Shown one piece after another: positions 16,491-25,298 of a stretch of 64,000 bases of DNA. Position 1 is the stretch's first letter; every line of letters starts with the position of its first letter. The DNA lies in contig CAVVPD010000005.1 in NCBI GenBank assembly GCA_963750045.1, positions 62,001 through 126,000 of the forward strand, in the 5' to 3' direction. This DNA is from DASUAS01 sp963750045 (GTDB taxonomy: Bacteria > Actinomycetota > Acidimicrobiia > IMCC26256 > DASPTH01). Below the pieces are notes generated by a model. The model was not told the origin of the DNA and did no database searches. It saw only the letters and a list, made by a program, of their open reading frames with translations. Both the position numbers and the translations under genes were made by a program.

Positions 16491-17615
16491 ATGGGCAAGA
16501 TCTGGGCCAACTCGGGTGACTCCCACCTCGTCGAGCCGGAGGATCTCTTCGCCGAGCGCCTCCCCGCCGACCTCGCCGCGCGCATGCCCCGCAGCGAGCG
16601 TGACCAGGACGGGCGCCACGAGACCCTGTACATCGACGGGAAGGTCTACCGGCGCCGTATGCCCGGCGGGAACCTGGTCGACGAGGAGGGCAAGACGGTC
16701 GACCAGCGGGCGCCGGGCGCGAACGACCCGAAGCTGCGGCTCCAGGATCTCGACGGTGAGGGGATCTGGGGCGAGGTCGTCTACCCGTCGCTCGGCATCT
16801 GGACCGCGTCCGTGGAAGACCCGCTGCTCGTGCGCGCCGGCTGCGAGGCGGTGAACGACTGGGCGATCGAGTACCAGGCGGTTTCCCCGCGCTACGTCTG
16901 CACCGCGATGATCCCGCTGCTCGACGTCACCGACGCGGTGCGCGAGATCGAGCGCACCGCGGGCATGGGCTTCAAGGCGGCGTTCTTCCCCGTGGCGCCT
17001 CCCGGCGAGAACCGTGACTGGAACCGCGACGAGTGGGAGCCGGTGTGGTCGGCGTTGGAGGAGACCGCCACGGTGGTCGGGTTCCACATCGGCACCGAGC
17101 CGCTCGAAGCGTCCGGCACCACCGGTCTGTACTTCCGCGGGCCGGGCGGCGCGCTCATGAACTACATGGAGACGACCTACGGCGGTCAGCGTGCGGTCAC
17201 CAAGATGATCGCCGGCGGGGTGTTCGACCGTCACCCGGCGCTCAAGGTGCTCGTATCGGAGGGTGGCGCGACGTGGGGGCCGTTCGTGGCCGACCGCCTC
17301 GACGAGGCGTACCGCCAGCACGGGGCCGCGGTGCGTCCGCCGCTCCCGCGCCTGCCGAGCGAGTACCTCTACGAGAACGTGTACGCGTCGTTCCAGCACG
17401 ACCGCTCCGCGGTCGCAGCCATGACCGCCATGGGCTGGCGGAACGTGTTGTGGGGGAGTGACTACCCCCACCTCGAGGGAACCTTCGGCCACACCCAGAA
17501 GACGCTGCACGAGCTCTTCGACGACGTCGACGCGGCGTCGCGCGACCGGATCACGCAGGGCGCGTTCGCCGAGCTGTTCCCCCACGTGCCGTCGGCGCCC
17601 GCGTCGGAGGTCTGA
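16491..17615 (+). CDS. Amidohydrolase 2 family metal-dependent hydrolase
   Basis: A 374-residue TIM-barrel amidohydrolase. Metal-site motifs are NSGDSHLVEPEDLFAERLP (D-x-H), VVGFHIGTEP (His) and VLWGSDYPHLEGTFGHT (Asp). It differs strongly from the preceding paralogue (an extra segment with TLYIDGKVYRRRMPGGN) and is closer to the group often annotated next to LLM oxidoreductases and CoA-dependent enzymes in Actinobacteria. The substrate is unknown. It ends 4 bp before the convergent SnoaL-like gene. Confidence 0.85.
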   Translation: MGKIWANSGDSHLVEPEDLFAERLPADLAARMPRSERDQDGRHETLYIDGKVYRRRMPGGNLVDEEGKTVDQRAPGANDPKLRLQDLDGEGIWGEVVYPSLGIWTASVEDPLLVRAGCEAVNDWAIEYQAVSPRYVCTAMIPLLDVTDAVREIERTAGMGFKAAFFPVAPPGENRDWNRDEWEPVWSALEETATVVGFHIGTEPLEASGTTGLYFRGPGGALMNYMETTYGGQRAVTKMIAGGVFDRHPALKVLVSEGGATWGPFVADRLDEAYRQHGAAVRPPLPRLPSEYLYENVYASFQHDRSAVAAMTAMGWRNVLWGSDYPHLEGTFGHTQKTLHELFDDVDAASRDRITQGAFAELFPHVPSAPASEV

Positions 17616-17619
17616 ACGC

Positions 17620-18045
17620 TCAGCCTTCCGTCGCTGCCTGCATGATGCGTTCGAGCCACCACGCCGGCGCGTTGTCGGTGATGTTCGGGATGTTCGAGTA
17701 GTCGTGCCAGCGACAGATCTTCCCGTCTCGAAACTGGGTCACCGACACGAACGAGTGATCGATGACCTCGCCGGTGTGGAAGGTCCACCGTTCGGTGTGC
17801 TCGGTCATGACCAGGTCGCCCTCCGCGACGACGTTGGTGCCCGGGAGGTGCTCGTAGCCCTCGAGGGGCTCGAGCCCGATCTTCAGGCGCTTGATGACCC
17901 CGTCGGGGCCGGTCCCGCCGGGGCCCGGCGTGCCGACGTCCGTGTAGTGCGCGTCATCGGTGAGCAGCGCCTGCATCCCGTCCCAGTCGCGGCACACGAG
18001 CGCGTCCCAGAACTGCTCCACCACCTGCTTGTTGTCGGTCGTCAT
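17620..18045 (-). CDS. SnoaL-like / NTF2-fold protein
   Basis: A 141-residue single-domain NTF2-like protein: VVEQFWDALVCRDWDGMQALLTDDAHYTDVGTP at the start and a later VIDHSFVSVTQFRDGKICRWHDYSN, typical of SnoaL-like limonene-1,2-epoxide-hydrolase-type folds. The family includes ketosteroid isomerases, polyketide cyclases and epoxide hydrolases. The exact reaction cannot be told. It is last in a nitrilase / enoyl-CoA hydratase / SnoaL run on the minus strand, 37 bp after the hydratase. Confidence 0.82.
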   Translation of the reverse strand: MTTDNKQVVEQFWDALVCRDWDGMQALLTDDAHYTDVGTPGPGGTGPDGVIKRLKIGLEPLEGYEHLPGTNVVAEGDLVMTEHTERWTFHTGEVIDHSFVSVTQFRDGKICRWHDYSNIPNITDNAPAWWLERIMQAATEG

Positions 18046-18082
18046 CGCGCGTCTCCTCCTTCGGAGTGGGGGTTCGTCGGTC

Positions 18083-18895
18083 TCAGTCTTCGAATTTCGG
18101 GGGCCGCTGCTCGCGGCGGGCGCGGACGGCCTCCTCGAAGTTCTGGGTGGTCAGGCGCACGAACAGCTGGGTGTGGCTCTCCAGCTCGATCGCGGCACGC
18201 AGGCTCGACGTCTCGAGCCCGGCCCACATCATGCGTTTGGTGAGCGCGACGCCCTGCGTGCTCCACCCGTTGATCTGGTCGGCGAGGTCGAGGGCGGCAC
18301 CGAGGAGTTCGGCGTCGGCGACGACGCGCGAGACCAGCCCCATCGCCGCCGCCTCGTGGGCGTCGATGTCGCGCCCCGACAACATGATCTCGAACGCGCG
18401 CGACGAGCCGATGGCACGCGGGAGCAGGAAGCTCAGCCCGAGCTCCGTCGCGGTCAACCCGTTGTTGATGCCCGCGGCGCGGAAGTAGGCGGATTCGCCG
18501 GCGATGCGGATGTCGGCGCCGAGCGTGAGACAGAGCCCACCGCCGATGGCCGCGCCGTTGATGGCACAGATCACCGGCTGGGGCATCCGCTGCATCGCGG
18601 GCACGAGATCGGCGAGCACCGTCATCGCTTTCGTCGCGATACGGGTCAGGGTGAGCCCGTCGATGTTGGGTGGTGGCGCACCGTCCTGGGTGTCGGCGCC
18701 GGAACAGAAGCCGCGGCCCTCCCCGGTGAGCACGACGCAGGTGGTGTCGTTGTCGGCGGCGACGGTCGCGAAGGCCTCGTGGAGCGGGACCATCAACTCG
18801 AACGCCATCGAGTTCATCCGCTCGGGCCGGTTGAGGGTGATGACCGTGGTGTGGGGCCGCGGCTTGTCGATGAGGATCAGCTCGTGTTCCGACAT
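18083..18895 (-). CDS. Enoyl-CoA hydratase/isomerase (crotonase) family protein
   Basis: A 270-residue crotonase. The CoA/oxyanion-hole motifs are clear: GEGRGFCSGADTQD in the first half and CAINGAAIGGGLCLTLGADIRIAGE in the second. TATELGLSFLLPRAIG is the segment that usually carries a catalytic glutamate. It probably hydrates or isomerises an acyl-CoA in a degradation pathway. It sits 33 bp downstream of the nitrilase gene and upstream of a SnoaL-like gene, all on the minus strand. Confidence 0.88.
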   Translation of the reverse strand: MSEHELILIDKPRPHTTVITLNRPERMNSMAFELMVPLHEAFATVAADNDTTCVVLTGEGRGFCSGADTQDGAPPPNIDGLTLTRIATKAMTVLADLVPAMQRMPQPVICAINGAAIGGGLCLTLGADIRIAGESAYFRAAGINNGLTATELGLSFLLPRAIGSSRAFEIMLSGRDIDAHEAAAMGLVSRVVADAELLGAALDLADQINGWSTQGVALTKRMMWAGLETSSLRAAIELESHTQLFVRLTTQNFEEAVRARREQRPPKFED

Positions 18896-18928
18896 GTGCG
18901 AGGCAACGTAGCTGACGCGCCTCGCCTG

Positions 18929-19849
18929 CTACCCCGGCTCGCTCAGTTTCGACAGCTCGTCGGCCACGAGACGGGTGATCGGGCGCTGGGGCCCGAGCCG
19001 CCACTCACGCCACGGCAGGAGGTCGTACCATCGGGCCAGCTCGGTGAAGTCCAGCACCGCGGTGATGAGCTCCTCGGCGCCGCCCGCCCGGGCGAGTACC
19101 ACGGGGAAGCCCGGGAACGTGGGCGCGCCGATGACGCTGCCGCCGGCCCACGCCGGCGGGCCATGACTGTCGCCGACCCGGTTGGCCGACGCGGCGAACA
19201 CCAGGTTCTCGTGGGCCCGCACGAGCGTGGACTGCTCGAGGTGCTCCCGGGCGCGCGGAAGGTCCGATCGTCCTGTCGGGTTGACCAGCAGGCGCGCGCC
19301 CTTCAGCGCGAGGACGCGGCACAACTCGGGGTTGTTGTAGAAGTCGTAGCAGATCGAGATGCCGATGGGCCCCAGCGCGGTGTCGAAGACCGGCAGCACG
19401 TCGCCCGGGGTGAACCGGTCCGTCTCCAGCGGGATGCCCAGGTGCAGCTTGCGGTAGGTGCCGACGAGGCCCTCGGGCGAGACGATGTTGGCCGAGTTGT
19501 AGATCACCGTGCCGTCGGACGGGTCGGCCTCCTCGAAGCCGTAGATCACGTGGATCCCGTGCTTCGCGGCCGCCGCGACGACGGCCAGGCACGACGGGCC
19601 GTCGGCCGCTTCCGCCTGCGCCAGGTGCCAGGCACAGGCTCGGTGCTCGGCCGCGCAGTCGGCGCAGTGGCCCCAGGAGTTCAGGGCGAGCTCCGGGAAG
19701 ATCACCAGATCGCAACCCCGCGCCGCAGCTGCGGCGACGACTCCGAGCATCTTCGTGAGCGTGGCGGCCTTGTCCTTCGGGACGGCCTCGAAATTCGCGC
19801 AGCCGACGGTGATCGAGGCGGGGCCGAGATGCGGGTCGTCGGGACGCAC
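18929..19849 (-). CDS. Carbon-nitrogen hydrolase (nitrilase superfamily)
   Basis: A 306-residue protein with an intact Glu-Lys-Cys triad: Glu53 in VIFPELALNSWG, Lys134 in GTYRKLHLGIP and Cys167 in GISICYDFYNNPELCR. Close to the first motif is a Cys/His-rich segment (HCADC...EHRACAW) that is not part of the usual fold. It would hydrolyse a nitrile, amide or carbamoyl group; the substrate is not evident. GTG at 19849 is the first start before the conserved strand. It leads the minus-strand nitrilase / hydratase / SnoaL run and is divergent from the flavodoxin gene. Confidence 0.87.
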   Translation of the reverse strand: MRPDDPHLGPASITVGCANFEAVPKDKAATLTKMLGVVAAAAARGCDLVIFPELALNSWGHCADCAAEHRACAWHLAQAEAADGPSCLAVVAAAAKHGIHVIYGFEEADPSDGTVIYNSANIVSPEGLVGTYRKLHLGIPLETDRFTPGDVLPVFDTALGPIGISICYDFYNNPELCRVLALKGARLLVNPTGRSDLPRAREHLEQSTLVRAHENLVFAASANRVGDSHGPPAWAGGSVIGAPTFPGFPVVLARAGGAEELITAVLDFTELARWYDLLPWREWRLGPQRPITRLVADELSKLSEPG

Positions 19850-19980
19850 CCGCGCATCCTCCCACGTCTTCGTACTGCCCGTCCGCAGTGACCTTCGACC
19901 CTGGTTGTCCGAGGGAGTCGCCGCCAGCATCGGGGGCACGGCGACGAAGCCCGGAGAGTCGAGCGAGAAGGAGGTAGGCG

Positions 19981-20512
19981 ATGCGTGTAGTGGTGGTCTA
20001 CGAGTCGATGTACGGCAACACGCATTTGGTGGCCGACGCGATCGCCGACGGGCTCCGATCGGAGGCCGACGTCTCCGTGCTCCCGGTGGACCACGCGGAC
20101 GCAGCCGCATTGGCGGACGTCGACCTGGTGGTGGTCGGAGGGCCGACCCATGTGCACGGCATGACCCGGGCTTCCACTCGGAAGGCGGCGGCCGAGGCGG
20201 CGCAGAAGCCCGGTTCCGGACTCGGGATGGATACGGACGCGGAAGGTGAAGGCTTGCGCGAGTGGTTCGACTCGATCGGCTCGCTGCCTCGGTTCGCGGC
20301 GGCATTCGATACGCGCATGCACGGCCCGGTGACGTTCACGGGCCGGGCCTCCAAGGGGATCGCGAAGCGGCTGCGCCGCGCACGGCAGTCAGCTGGTCGT
20401 CGAACCGGAGAGCTTCCTCGTTTCCAAGGAGACCCATCTCGACGACGACGAGCTGGGACACGCCCGCAAGTGGGGCATGACACTGCTCGGATCGATGTCG
20501 GCGGTCGACTAG
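19981..20512 (+). CDS. Flavodoxin-like protein, frameshifted
   Basis: The reconstructed protein has about 176 residues. The FMN phosphate loop is YESMYGNTHLVADAIADGL, followed by DLVVVGGPTHVHGMTR, the second flavin-contacting loop. The frame breaks near 20372-20380; removing one C from the run gives RRHGSQLVVEPESFLVSKE and the ending ARKWGMTLLGSMSAVD before TAG. A strong AAGGAGG ribosome-binding site precedes the ATG. It probably serves as an electron carrier or flavin-dependent reductase. The partner is unknown. Confidence 0.78.
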
Positions 20513-20534
20513 CGGCCTGTCCGCCCGCACAAGC

Positions 20535-20822
20535 TTGACCAGCCCCGCTCCTTCACCGATGCCGCTCGGTCAGCCGCGGATCAGCCACGAATTGCGCATG
20601 CCAGACTTGCGCGGTGGCCTCGATGCGGCGCAAGCGATGACCGGCCCAGTCGACACGCGGTTCGACGAGCGAGAACGAACATCGCGGCGCGTGGCGTCGT
20701 GGGCCATCGTCGTCTGCGTTGTCGTCGCTCTCGCCACCGTTGTCTTCTGCATCATCGCAGCAGGATGGCTGTTCGACTTCGGGAGTGGGCCAGACGCGGT
20801 GGTCGTCACCGCTCGGCTCTGA
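20535..20822 (+). CDS. Small single-pass membrane protein, hypothetical
   Basis: Up to 95 residues with one strong hydrophobic segment, SWAIVVCVVVALATVVFCII, followed by AAGWLFDFG near the C-terminus. I do not recognise a family. The start is uncertain: TTG 20535, ATG 20559 or ATG 20637, and no convincing ribosome-binding site separates them. Coding potential is supported by the membrane segment preceded by charged residues. It lies between the flavodoxin gene and the Tat-exported flavoprotein. Confidence 0.45.
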   Translation: MTSPAPSPMPLGQPRISHELRMPDLRGGLDAAQAMTGPVDTRFDERERTSRRVASWAIVVCVVVALATVVFCIIAAGWLFDFGSGPDAVVVTARL

Positions 20823-20933
20823 ACGTACGAGACTCCCGGGACACCGCACCGGACCCGCGTCCTCGAGAAGACGGGGATGCGCCGCGCGGCACCGCTAGCG
20901 TGGCCGTCACGCGAGCGCGGGAGGCGGAGGTCG

Positions 20934-22498
20934 ATGCGCCGCGCGACGACGAGCACGGACGGCAGCACTCCACACCCCCTCGATCGGCGTGACTTCCTGC
21001 GCCGGGCCGGGACGATAGGACTCGCGGCCGCACTCGCCGGTCAAGTCGGCTGGCTGACTGCGTGCGGCGACGACGGCGACGCCTCGACGCCGTCGCGGCG
21101 CAGGAGTCCGAGCGATCGCGCCTGGCGACAGCTCGCGGCCATGCTCGACGGTGCGCTGATCCTTCCGGGCAGCTCGGCGTATCCGACAACCGCACGGCCG
21201 TCGAATCTCGTGTACTCGGGCGTCCGCCCGCCCGGGATCGTGCAGCCCGCGAACGCGACCGATGTGAGCCGCACGGTCCGGTGGGCCCGCGAAGAGCGCA
21301 TACCGACGGTGGCCCGCTCCGGCGGGCACAGCTACGCGGGCCACTCCACCACCGCGAACGGCGTGGTGGTCGACCTCTCGACGCTGGCGACGATCGACCT
21401 CGATCCCGACGCGGGGATCGCCACCATCGGTGCCGGTGCTGCGCTGGGAGACGTCGACGACGCAACCACTCCCGCGGGCTTCGTCGTGCCCGCGGGACGC
21501 TGCCGTCCGGTCGGCATCGCCGGGCTCCTCCTCGGGGGCGGGTTCGGCTTCAACAGCCGTCCCTTCGGGCTCACCTCCGACAACCTGGTGAGCACCGACC
21601 TCGTGACCGCCGACGGCGAGCGCCTGACCGTCGATCGCGACACGCACCCGGAGCTCTTCTGGGCCCTCCGGGGAGGTGGCGGCGGCAACTTCGGCATCAA
21701 CACCATGTTTCGCGTGCGTGCCCATCCGGTGGGTGCCGCGGCGTCCTACTCCCTCACCTGGACCGATCCTGCCGTGTTCGTGCCGGCATGGTCCGCTCTC
21801 CAGGACCTCACGGGCGGCGCTCCCGACGGCTTCTCGCTCCATCTCGGGATCACGGTCCAACGCCCGTCGTCGGGGAGCGCGGGGACGGCGGTCCAGGTGA
21901 TCGGCCAGTACCTCGGCACCGCCGACGAGCTCCGACAGATCCTCGCGCCGGCGTTCGACGTCGCCACACTTGCGGACGTCACCGTGCAGGACGGTGATCT
22001 CGCGAGCGCAACCACGTTCCTCGGCGAAGCCGGTACCCCCGATGCCTTCCTGACGAAGTCCGCGTTCTGCGACGCGATCGCCGACGACGGGCTCCGGGTG
22101 CTCTTCGATCACATGACCCGGTTCCCGCAGGCCGGCCGCGTCGGCGACTTCAAGGTCATCGCTTCCGGCGGCGCCGTGCAACGCATCGCTCCCGACGCCA
22201 CCGCGTTCGTGCATCGTTCCGGCGCCTACCTGAACGAGGGCGACGCATCGTGGACACCCGACGCCGACCGGCGCACGATCGACGCCTGCAAGGCGTGGCT
22301 CCAGGACCTGTACGCCGCGATGGCCCCGCATCTCAGTCGCCGGGCCTACCAGAACTTCATCGATCCGACGCTGCGCGACTGGAGAGCGCGTACTACGGCC
22401 AGAACCTCGGCCGACTCGTCGACGTCAAGCGCCGGATCGACCCGGACGACTACTTCCGCTTCGCCCAGAGCATCCCGACACAGCGTCAACGTGGCTGA
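20934..22498 (+). CDS. Tat-exported FAD-linked oxidoreductase (berberine-bridge-enzyme type), frameshifted near the 3' end
   Basis: The reconstructed protein has about 521 residues. A twin-arginine signal DRRDFLRRAGTIGLAAALA ends in a lipobox-like LTACG, so it may be an exported lipoprotein. The FAD-binding PCMH domain has VARSGGHSYAGHST (His for covalent flavin) and AGRCRPVGIAGLLLGGGFG (Cys in the second linkage position), implying bicovalent FAD. The C-terminal substrate domain is interrupted at 22382-22384; adding one base gives DWESAYYGQNLGRLVDVK and then DPDDYFRFAQSIP, the usual BBE ending. GAGGCGGAGG precedes the ATG. It would oxidise an alcohol or sugar outside the cytoplasm. Substrate unknown. 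Confidence 0.82.
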
Positions 22499-22567
22499 GC
22501 CGGTCACGCACTGCGGTGGAGGGTCTGGGCCGTGAGTGTGCCCGGTGCACGAAACGAACGATGGTCG

Positions 22568-23618
22568 TCATGCGCTCAAACGGTTCTGATCCCTTTGCCA
22601 CGAGATCCGCGATCGGGGTGGGAGCGGCGTTGAGTGCCACGCGATCGGTGGACGGTCGCCCGAGGCGTCCAACCCTCCGAAGGCCTGGGGTTCGAACGTC
22701 GCTGACGTGTTGCACTTGGCGGTCTCACCACTGTCGCGGACCAAGCCCAACGGGTCGAGCCCGCTGAAACGCAGGACGGATTGTGCCGTGCGGGCGAGCA
22801 CCAGGACGGCGATCACCGTCCACGCCACGCCGGCCGCGATGCAGGCAAACGCGAGACCGATGACCGCGACGAGAGCGGCCCCCAGGACGCCGACCGACGC
22901 GACAGTCCTCGCGCGGTGCTGCCAGCGGCGACGCACGGAGGCGTCGGGTTTGCGGTAGTCCCAGGATGCGCGGGCGCCGCGCGCGGTGTCGACCGCGGCT
23001 TTGACGTACACGACGTGCAGGAACACGTCGTAGGCCAGCTCGGGCAGCACCAGCGCGGAAAGCGCAACGGATCGCCAACCACCTCGCTTGACCGCCCACG
23101 CGCGTTCGAGGATGAGGAACCCGCCGACGGCCAGCCAGAACGTGGGGAACGTGATCAACCCGGTCGACAACCAGGGGTAGATGAACACGGTCCAGAAGAA
23201 GGGGACGAACATCACCCCCGGGTACGTCAAGAGCTGTTTCCACAAGTACGGGACCGTGTGCCGGGTCAGTCCGAACGCCCTGAGGTTCTCGAGCGCGCCG
23301 CGCTGCCAGCGCAGCCATTGGTAGAACAGGCGGGGGGCAGTCGACGGGAGCTCGGTACCGACCGTACACAGCTTCGGCGACGCGCACTGGTAGCCCAGGT
23401 GCTTGAGCGCCAGCGTCAGCTCGTTGTCCTCCGTCAACGCCGCGACGTCGTAGATGCCAAGCCCGGGTGGGAGGCCACCGTTCGTGCGCGCCTGATCGAC
23501 GTCGCGCAACGCCCGCACAGAGAACAACGTCGCGGTTCCCGTCAGGACATCGGCGCGGCCCTTCCGGCGAGCGATGTCGTGGGCGTATCGGATGTACTCG
23601 TTGTTGGCGCGACACCCC
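22568..23618 (-). pseudogene. 5'-truncated family 2 membrane glycosyltransferase (cellulose/hyaluronan-synthase-like)
   Basis: The C-terminal half of a processive-type GT2 enzyme. LTGTATLFSVRALRDV and EDNELTLALKHLGYQC (the ED metal/acid motif) precede FYQWLRWQRGALENLR, which is the QxxRW block. Several membrane helices follow. The homology begins abruptly at about 23618 with NNEYIRYAHD; the first half with the nucleotide-sugar DxD motif and N-terminal helices is missing and unrelated sequence follows. The C-terminal tail after LRFSGLDPLGL is also unlike a normal end. The gene is probably dead, truncated by an insertion or rearrangement at about 23610-23620. Confidence 0.65.
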
Positions 23619-23943
23619 CGCCGGCACGGCAGCCCGCGAACTCAACCACGCACGGAAGCAGCTGGCCGAAACTCGGCAGACGGCCAAGGACACCAACGCC
23701 CGCCGTCGCGAGCGCCGAGCCGCAACGAAGTCACTGCCCCAACTTGAGCACACTGTCGAGACCGCCGAGCAAACCTGGAACCAACTCGGCGCACCGGAGG
23801 CCACGCGGCTCCAGACCGAGATCAATGCCACCAATCGGGAAGTGGCCCGCCTGGACCTCCAGGAGCTGACTGACCGCATGGACGACCTCCGAGGACGCGG
23901 GACCTCCCGCTCGGTCGAACAGGAACGTGCACTCGGCTTGTGA
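23619..23943 (+). pseudogene. Coiled-coil C-terminal fragment, possibly from a relaxase or other mobile-element protein
   Basis: From the junction at about 23619 an open frame reads ARELNHARKQLAETRQTAKDTNARRRERRAATKS and continues in a charged helical coiled coil to EQERALGL and a TGA stop at 23941-23943. There is no start codon within the coherent part, so it is the tail of a larger protein. Coiled-coil tails of this composition occur at the end of MobF-type relaxases, but I cannot prove the family. It abuts the truncated glycosyltransferase and lies 48 bp before the VapB45 gene, so it marks an element remnant. Confidence 0.4.
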
Positions 23944-23991
23944 GGCCCGAGGCGGCAGGAGAACGCGGCGACGAACGACCGGCGATGGGGC

Positions 23992-24693
23992 ATGATGCAT
24001 GACGTGACGAAGGCACCCTCGATCCTCGAACGCCCGGTGTATGGCGTGTCCGAAGCTGCTGGCCTGCTCGGCCTGCGGTCGGATCGCGCGCGTGCGTGGC
24101 TCGACGGTTACGAGCGTTCGGGTGTGCTCTATCCGCCGGTGATCCGGGAGGATCACACGGGGGCGGACCTCGTCACGTGGGGCGAGTTCGTCGAGCTCGG
24201 ATACCTGCGCGAGTACCGACGCAAGGGAGTGCCGCTCCAGCGGTTGCGGCCCGTGATCGAGGAGCTGCGACGCGGGTTCCGCACCGCGTACCCGCTCGCG
24301 ACCGCGCGCCCGTACGTGTACGACAAAGAATTGGTCCTCGAGGTGCAGGAGCACGATGGCCTGCCGACACAGATCGCGATCGTCGTTCGCTCGGGTCAAG
24401 AGATCCTCCTGGCCGACGCTGCGAAGCAGTTCTTCAAGAAGGTCGAGTTCGACCCGGGCGAGCACGGCGCCATCCGCCGGCTCTTCCCAGCAGGTCTGGC
24501 GTCGCCCGTGGTGATCGATCCGCTGGTGCGGTTCGGCCGACCATCGGTCTCCGGCGTAGCGACGGAACGGCTCTGGGAGCTCGCCGATGCAGGCGAGACG
24601 ATCGACAAGATCGCCAAGGGCTACGACCTGCCGGACGAAGAGGTGCGGGCCGCGGTCTCGTACGAGGAGCAGTTCCGCTCCCTGGCCGCATAG
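23992..24693 (+). CDS. vapB45: VapB45-like antitoxin (DUF433 domain)
   Basis: A 233-residue protein with an N-terminal MerR-like helix-turn-helix (VYGVSEAAGLLGLRSDRARAWLDGY, then LREYRRKGVPLQRLRPVIEEL). A C-terminal DUF433 segment (GRPSVSGVATERLWELADAG, IAKGYDLPDEEVRAAVSYEEQ) follows. This is the layout of the Mycobacterium VapB45 antitoxin, much longer than standard VapB. It is 6 bp upstream of the VapC45-like toxin gene. It should bind the promoter and neutralise the PIN-like toxin. A second in-frame ATG follows directly after the first. Confidence 0.82.
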   Translation: MMHDVTKAPSILERPVYGVSEAAGLLGLRSDRARAWLDGYERSGVLYPPVIREDHTGADLVTWGEFVELGYLREYRRKGVPLQRLRPVIEELRRGFRTAYPLATARPYVYDKELVLEVQEHDGLPTQIAIVVRSGQEILLADAAKQFFKKVEFDPGEHGAIRRLFPAGLASPVVIDPLVRFGRPSVSGVATERLWELADAGETIDKIAKGYDLPDEEVRAAVSYEEQFRSLAA

Positions 24694-24699
24694 CAACCC

Positions 24700-25097
24700 T
24701 TGCCCGCCAGGTTCTTCGTCGACGAGAACGACCTGGCGCTCGGCAAGGCACTGGCCGAGGAGCACGGCGACGTCGTGTACCCGGGCCACCCTGACCTGCC
24801 CGAGGTTCCGCGCGGCGCGCTGGACGACGAGTGGCTTCCCGTCGTCGGCGCCAAGCGCCTGATCGTGATCACACGCGACCGCAAGATCCGCTACCGACCA
24901 GCGGAGAAGCTGGCGTGGATTGAGCATCGAGTTCGCGGGTTCGTCCTCACGGGCAAGACGAGCCAGACGACCGCGGACAGCCGGCGATCCTCGACCGGCA
25001 CTGGGCGACCATCGAATCACTCGTCGACGACGAACCAGACGGCCCGTGGATGCGGTCGGTGACCGGGAGCGGCCTCCGGCGGATCGACCTGGGCTGA
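24700..25097 (+). CDS. vapC45: VapC45-like PIN-domain toxin, frameshifted
   Basis: The reconstructed protein has about 132 residues of the PIN-like VapC45 group. ARFFVDENDLALGKALAEEH holds the first acidic cluster. PGHPDLPEVPRGALDDEWLP and VITRDRKIRYRP follow, with RGFVLTGKTSQTT downstream. The frame breaks near 24974-24980; inserting one base in the CC run gives AILDRHWATIESLVDDE and the ending GPWMRSVTGSGLRRIDLG. A ribonuclease activity is expected from the family. The start codon is TTG. If the frameshift is real the toxin is inactive, although the antitoxin remains intact. Confidence 0.75.
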
Positions 25098-25156
25098 AGT
25101 GCGGAGATCTCCTCCCACACTCCTCCCAATCCCAACCGGGAATCCCGGATTCTCGC

Positions 25157-25190
25157 GGTCACCAAGAGGTAAACCTCTGGTGCTCTGACC
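25157..25190. terminator. Hairpin between the VapC45 gene and tRNA-Arg
   Basis: CACCAAGAGG (25160-25169) pairs with CCTCTGGTG (25174-25182) across a TAAA loop with one bulged A, and outer GGTC/GACC bases extend the stem. It lies downstream of the toxin gene on the plus strand and downstream of the tRNA on the minus strand, so it could terminate either. No clear T-run follows. Confidence 0.35.
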
Positions 25191-25226
25191 AGGCTCTTTG
25201 CCCTGATCAGACGCCATTTTCGCTTG

Positions 25227-25298
25227 CGCCCCCGCCAGGATTCGAACCTGGGCACACGGTTTAGGAAACCGATGCTCTATCCCCTGAGCTACGGGGGC
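25227..25298 (-). tRNA. tRNA-Arg (anticodon CCT)
   Basis: On the minus strand the cloverleaf starts with GCCCCCGTAGCTCAGGGGA, has the anticodon loop TTCCTAA (anticodon CCT) and the T-arm CAGGTTCGAATCCTG. It ends with CGGGGGC pairing with the 5' acceptor strand, plus the discriminator base. CCA is not encoded. tRNA 3' ends are common integration sites, and the sequence on the 3' side (lower coordinates) contains VapBC45 and a truncated-gene junction. Confidence 0.93.
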
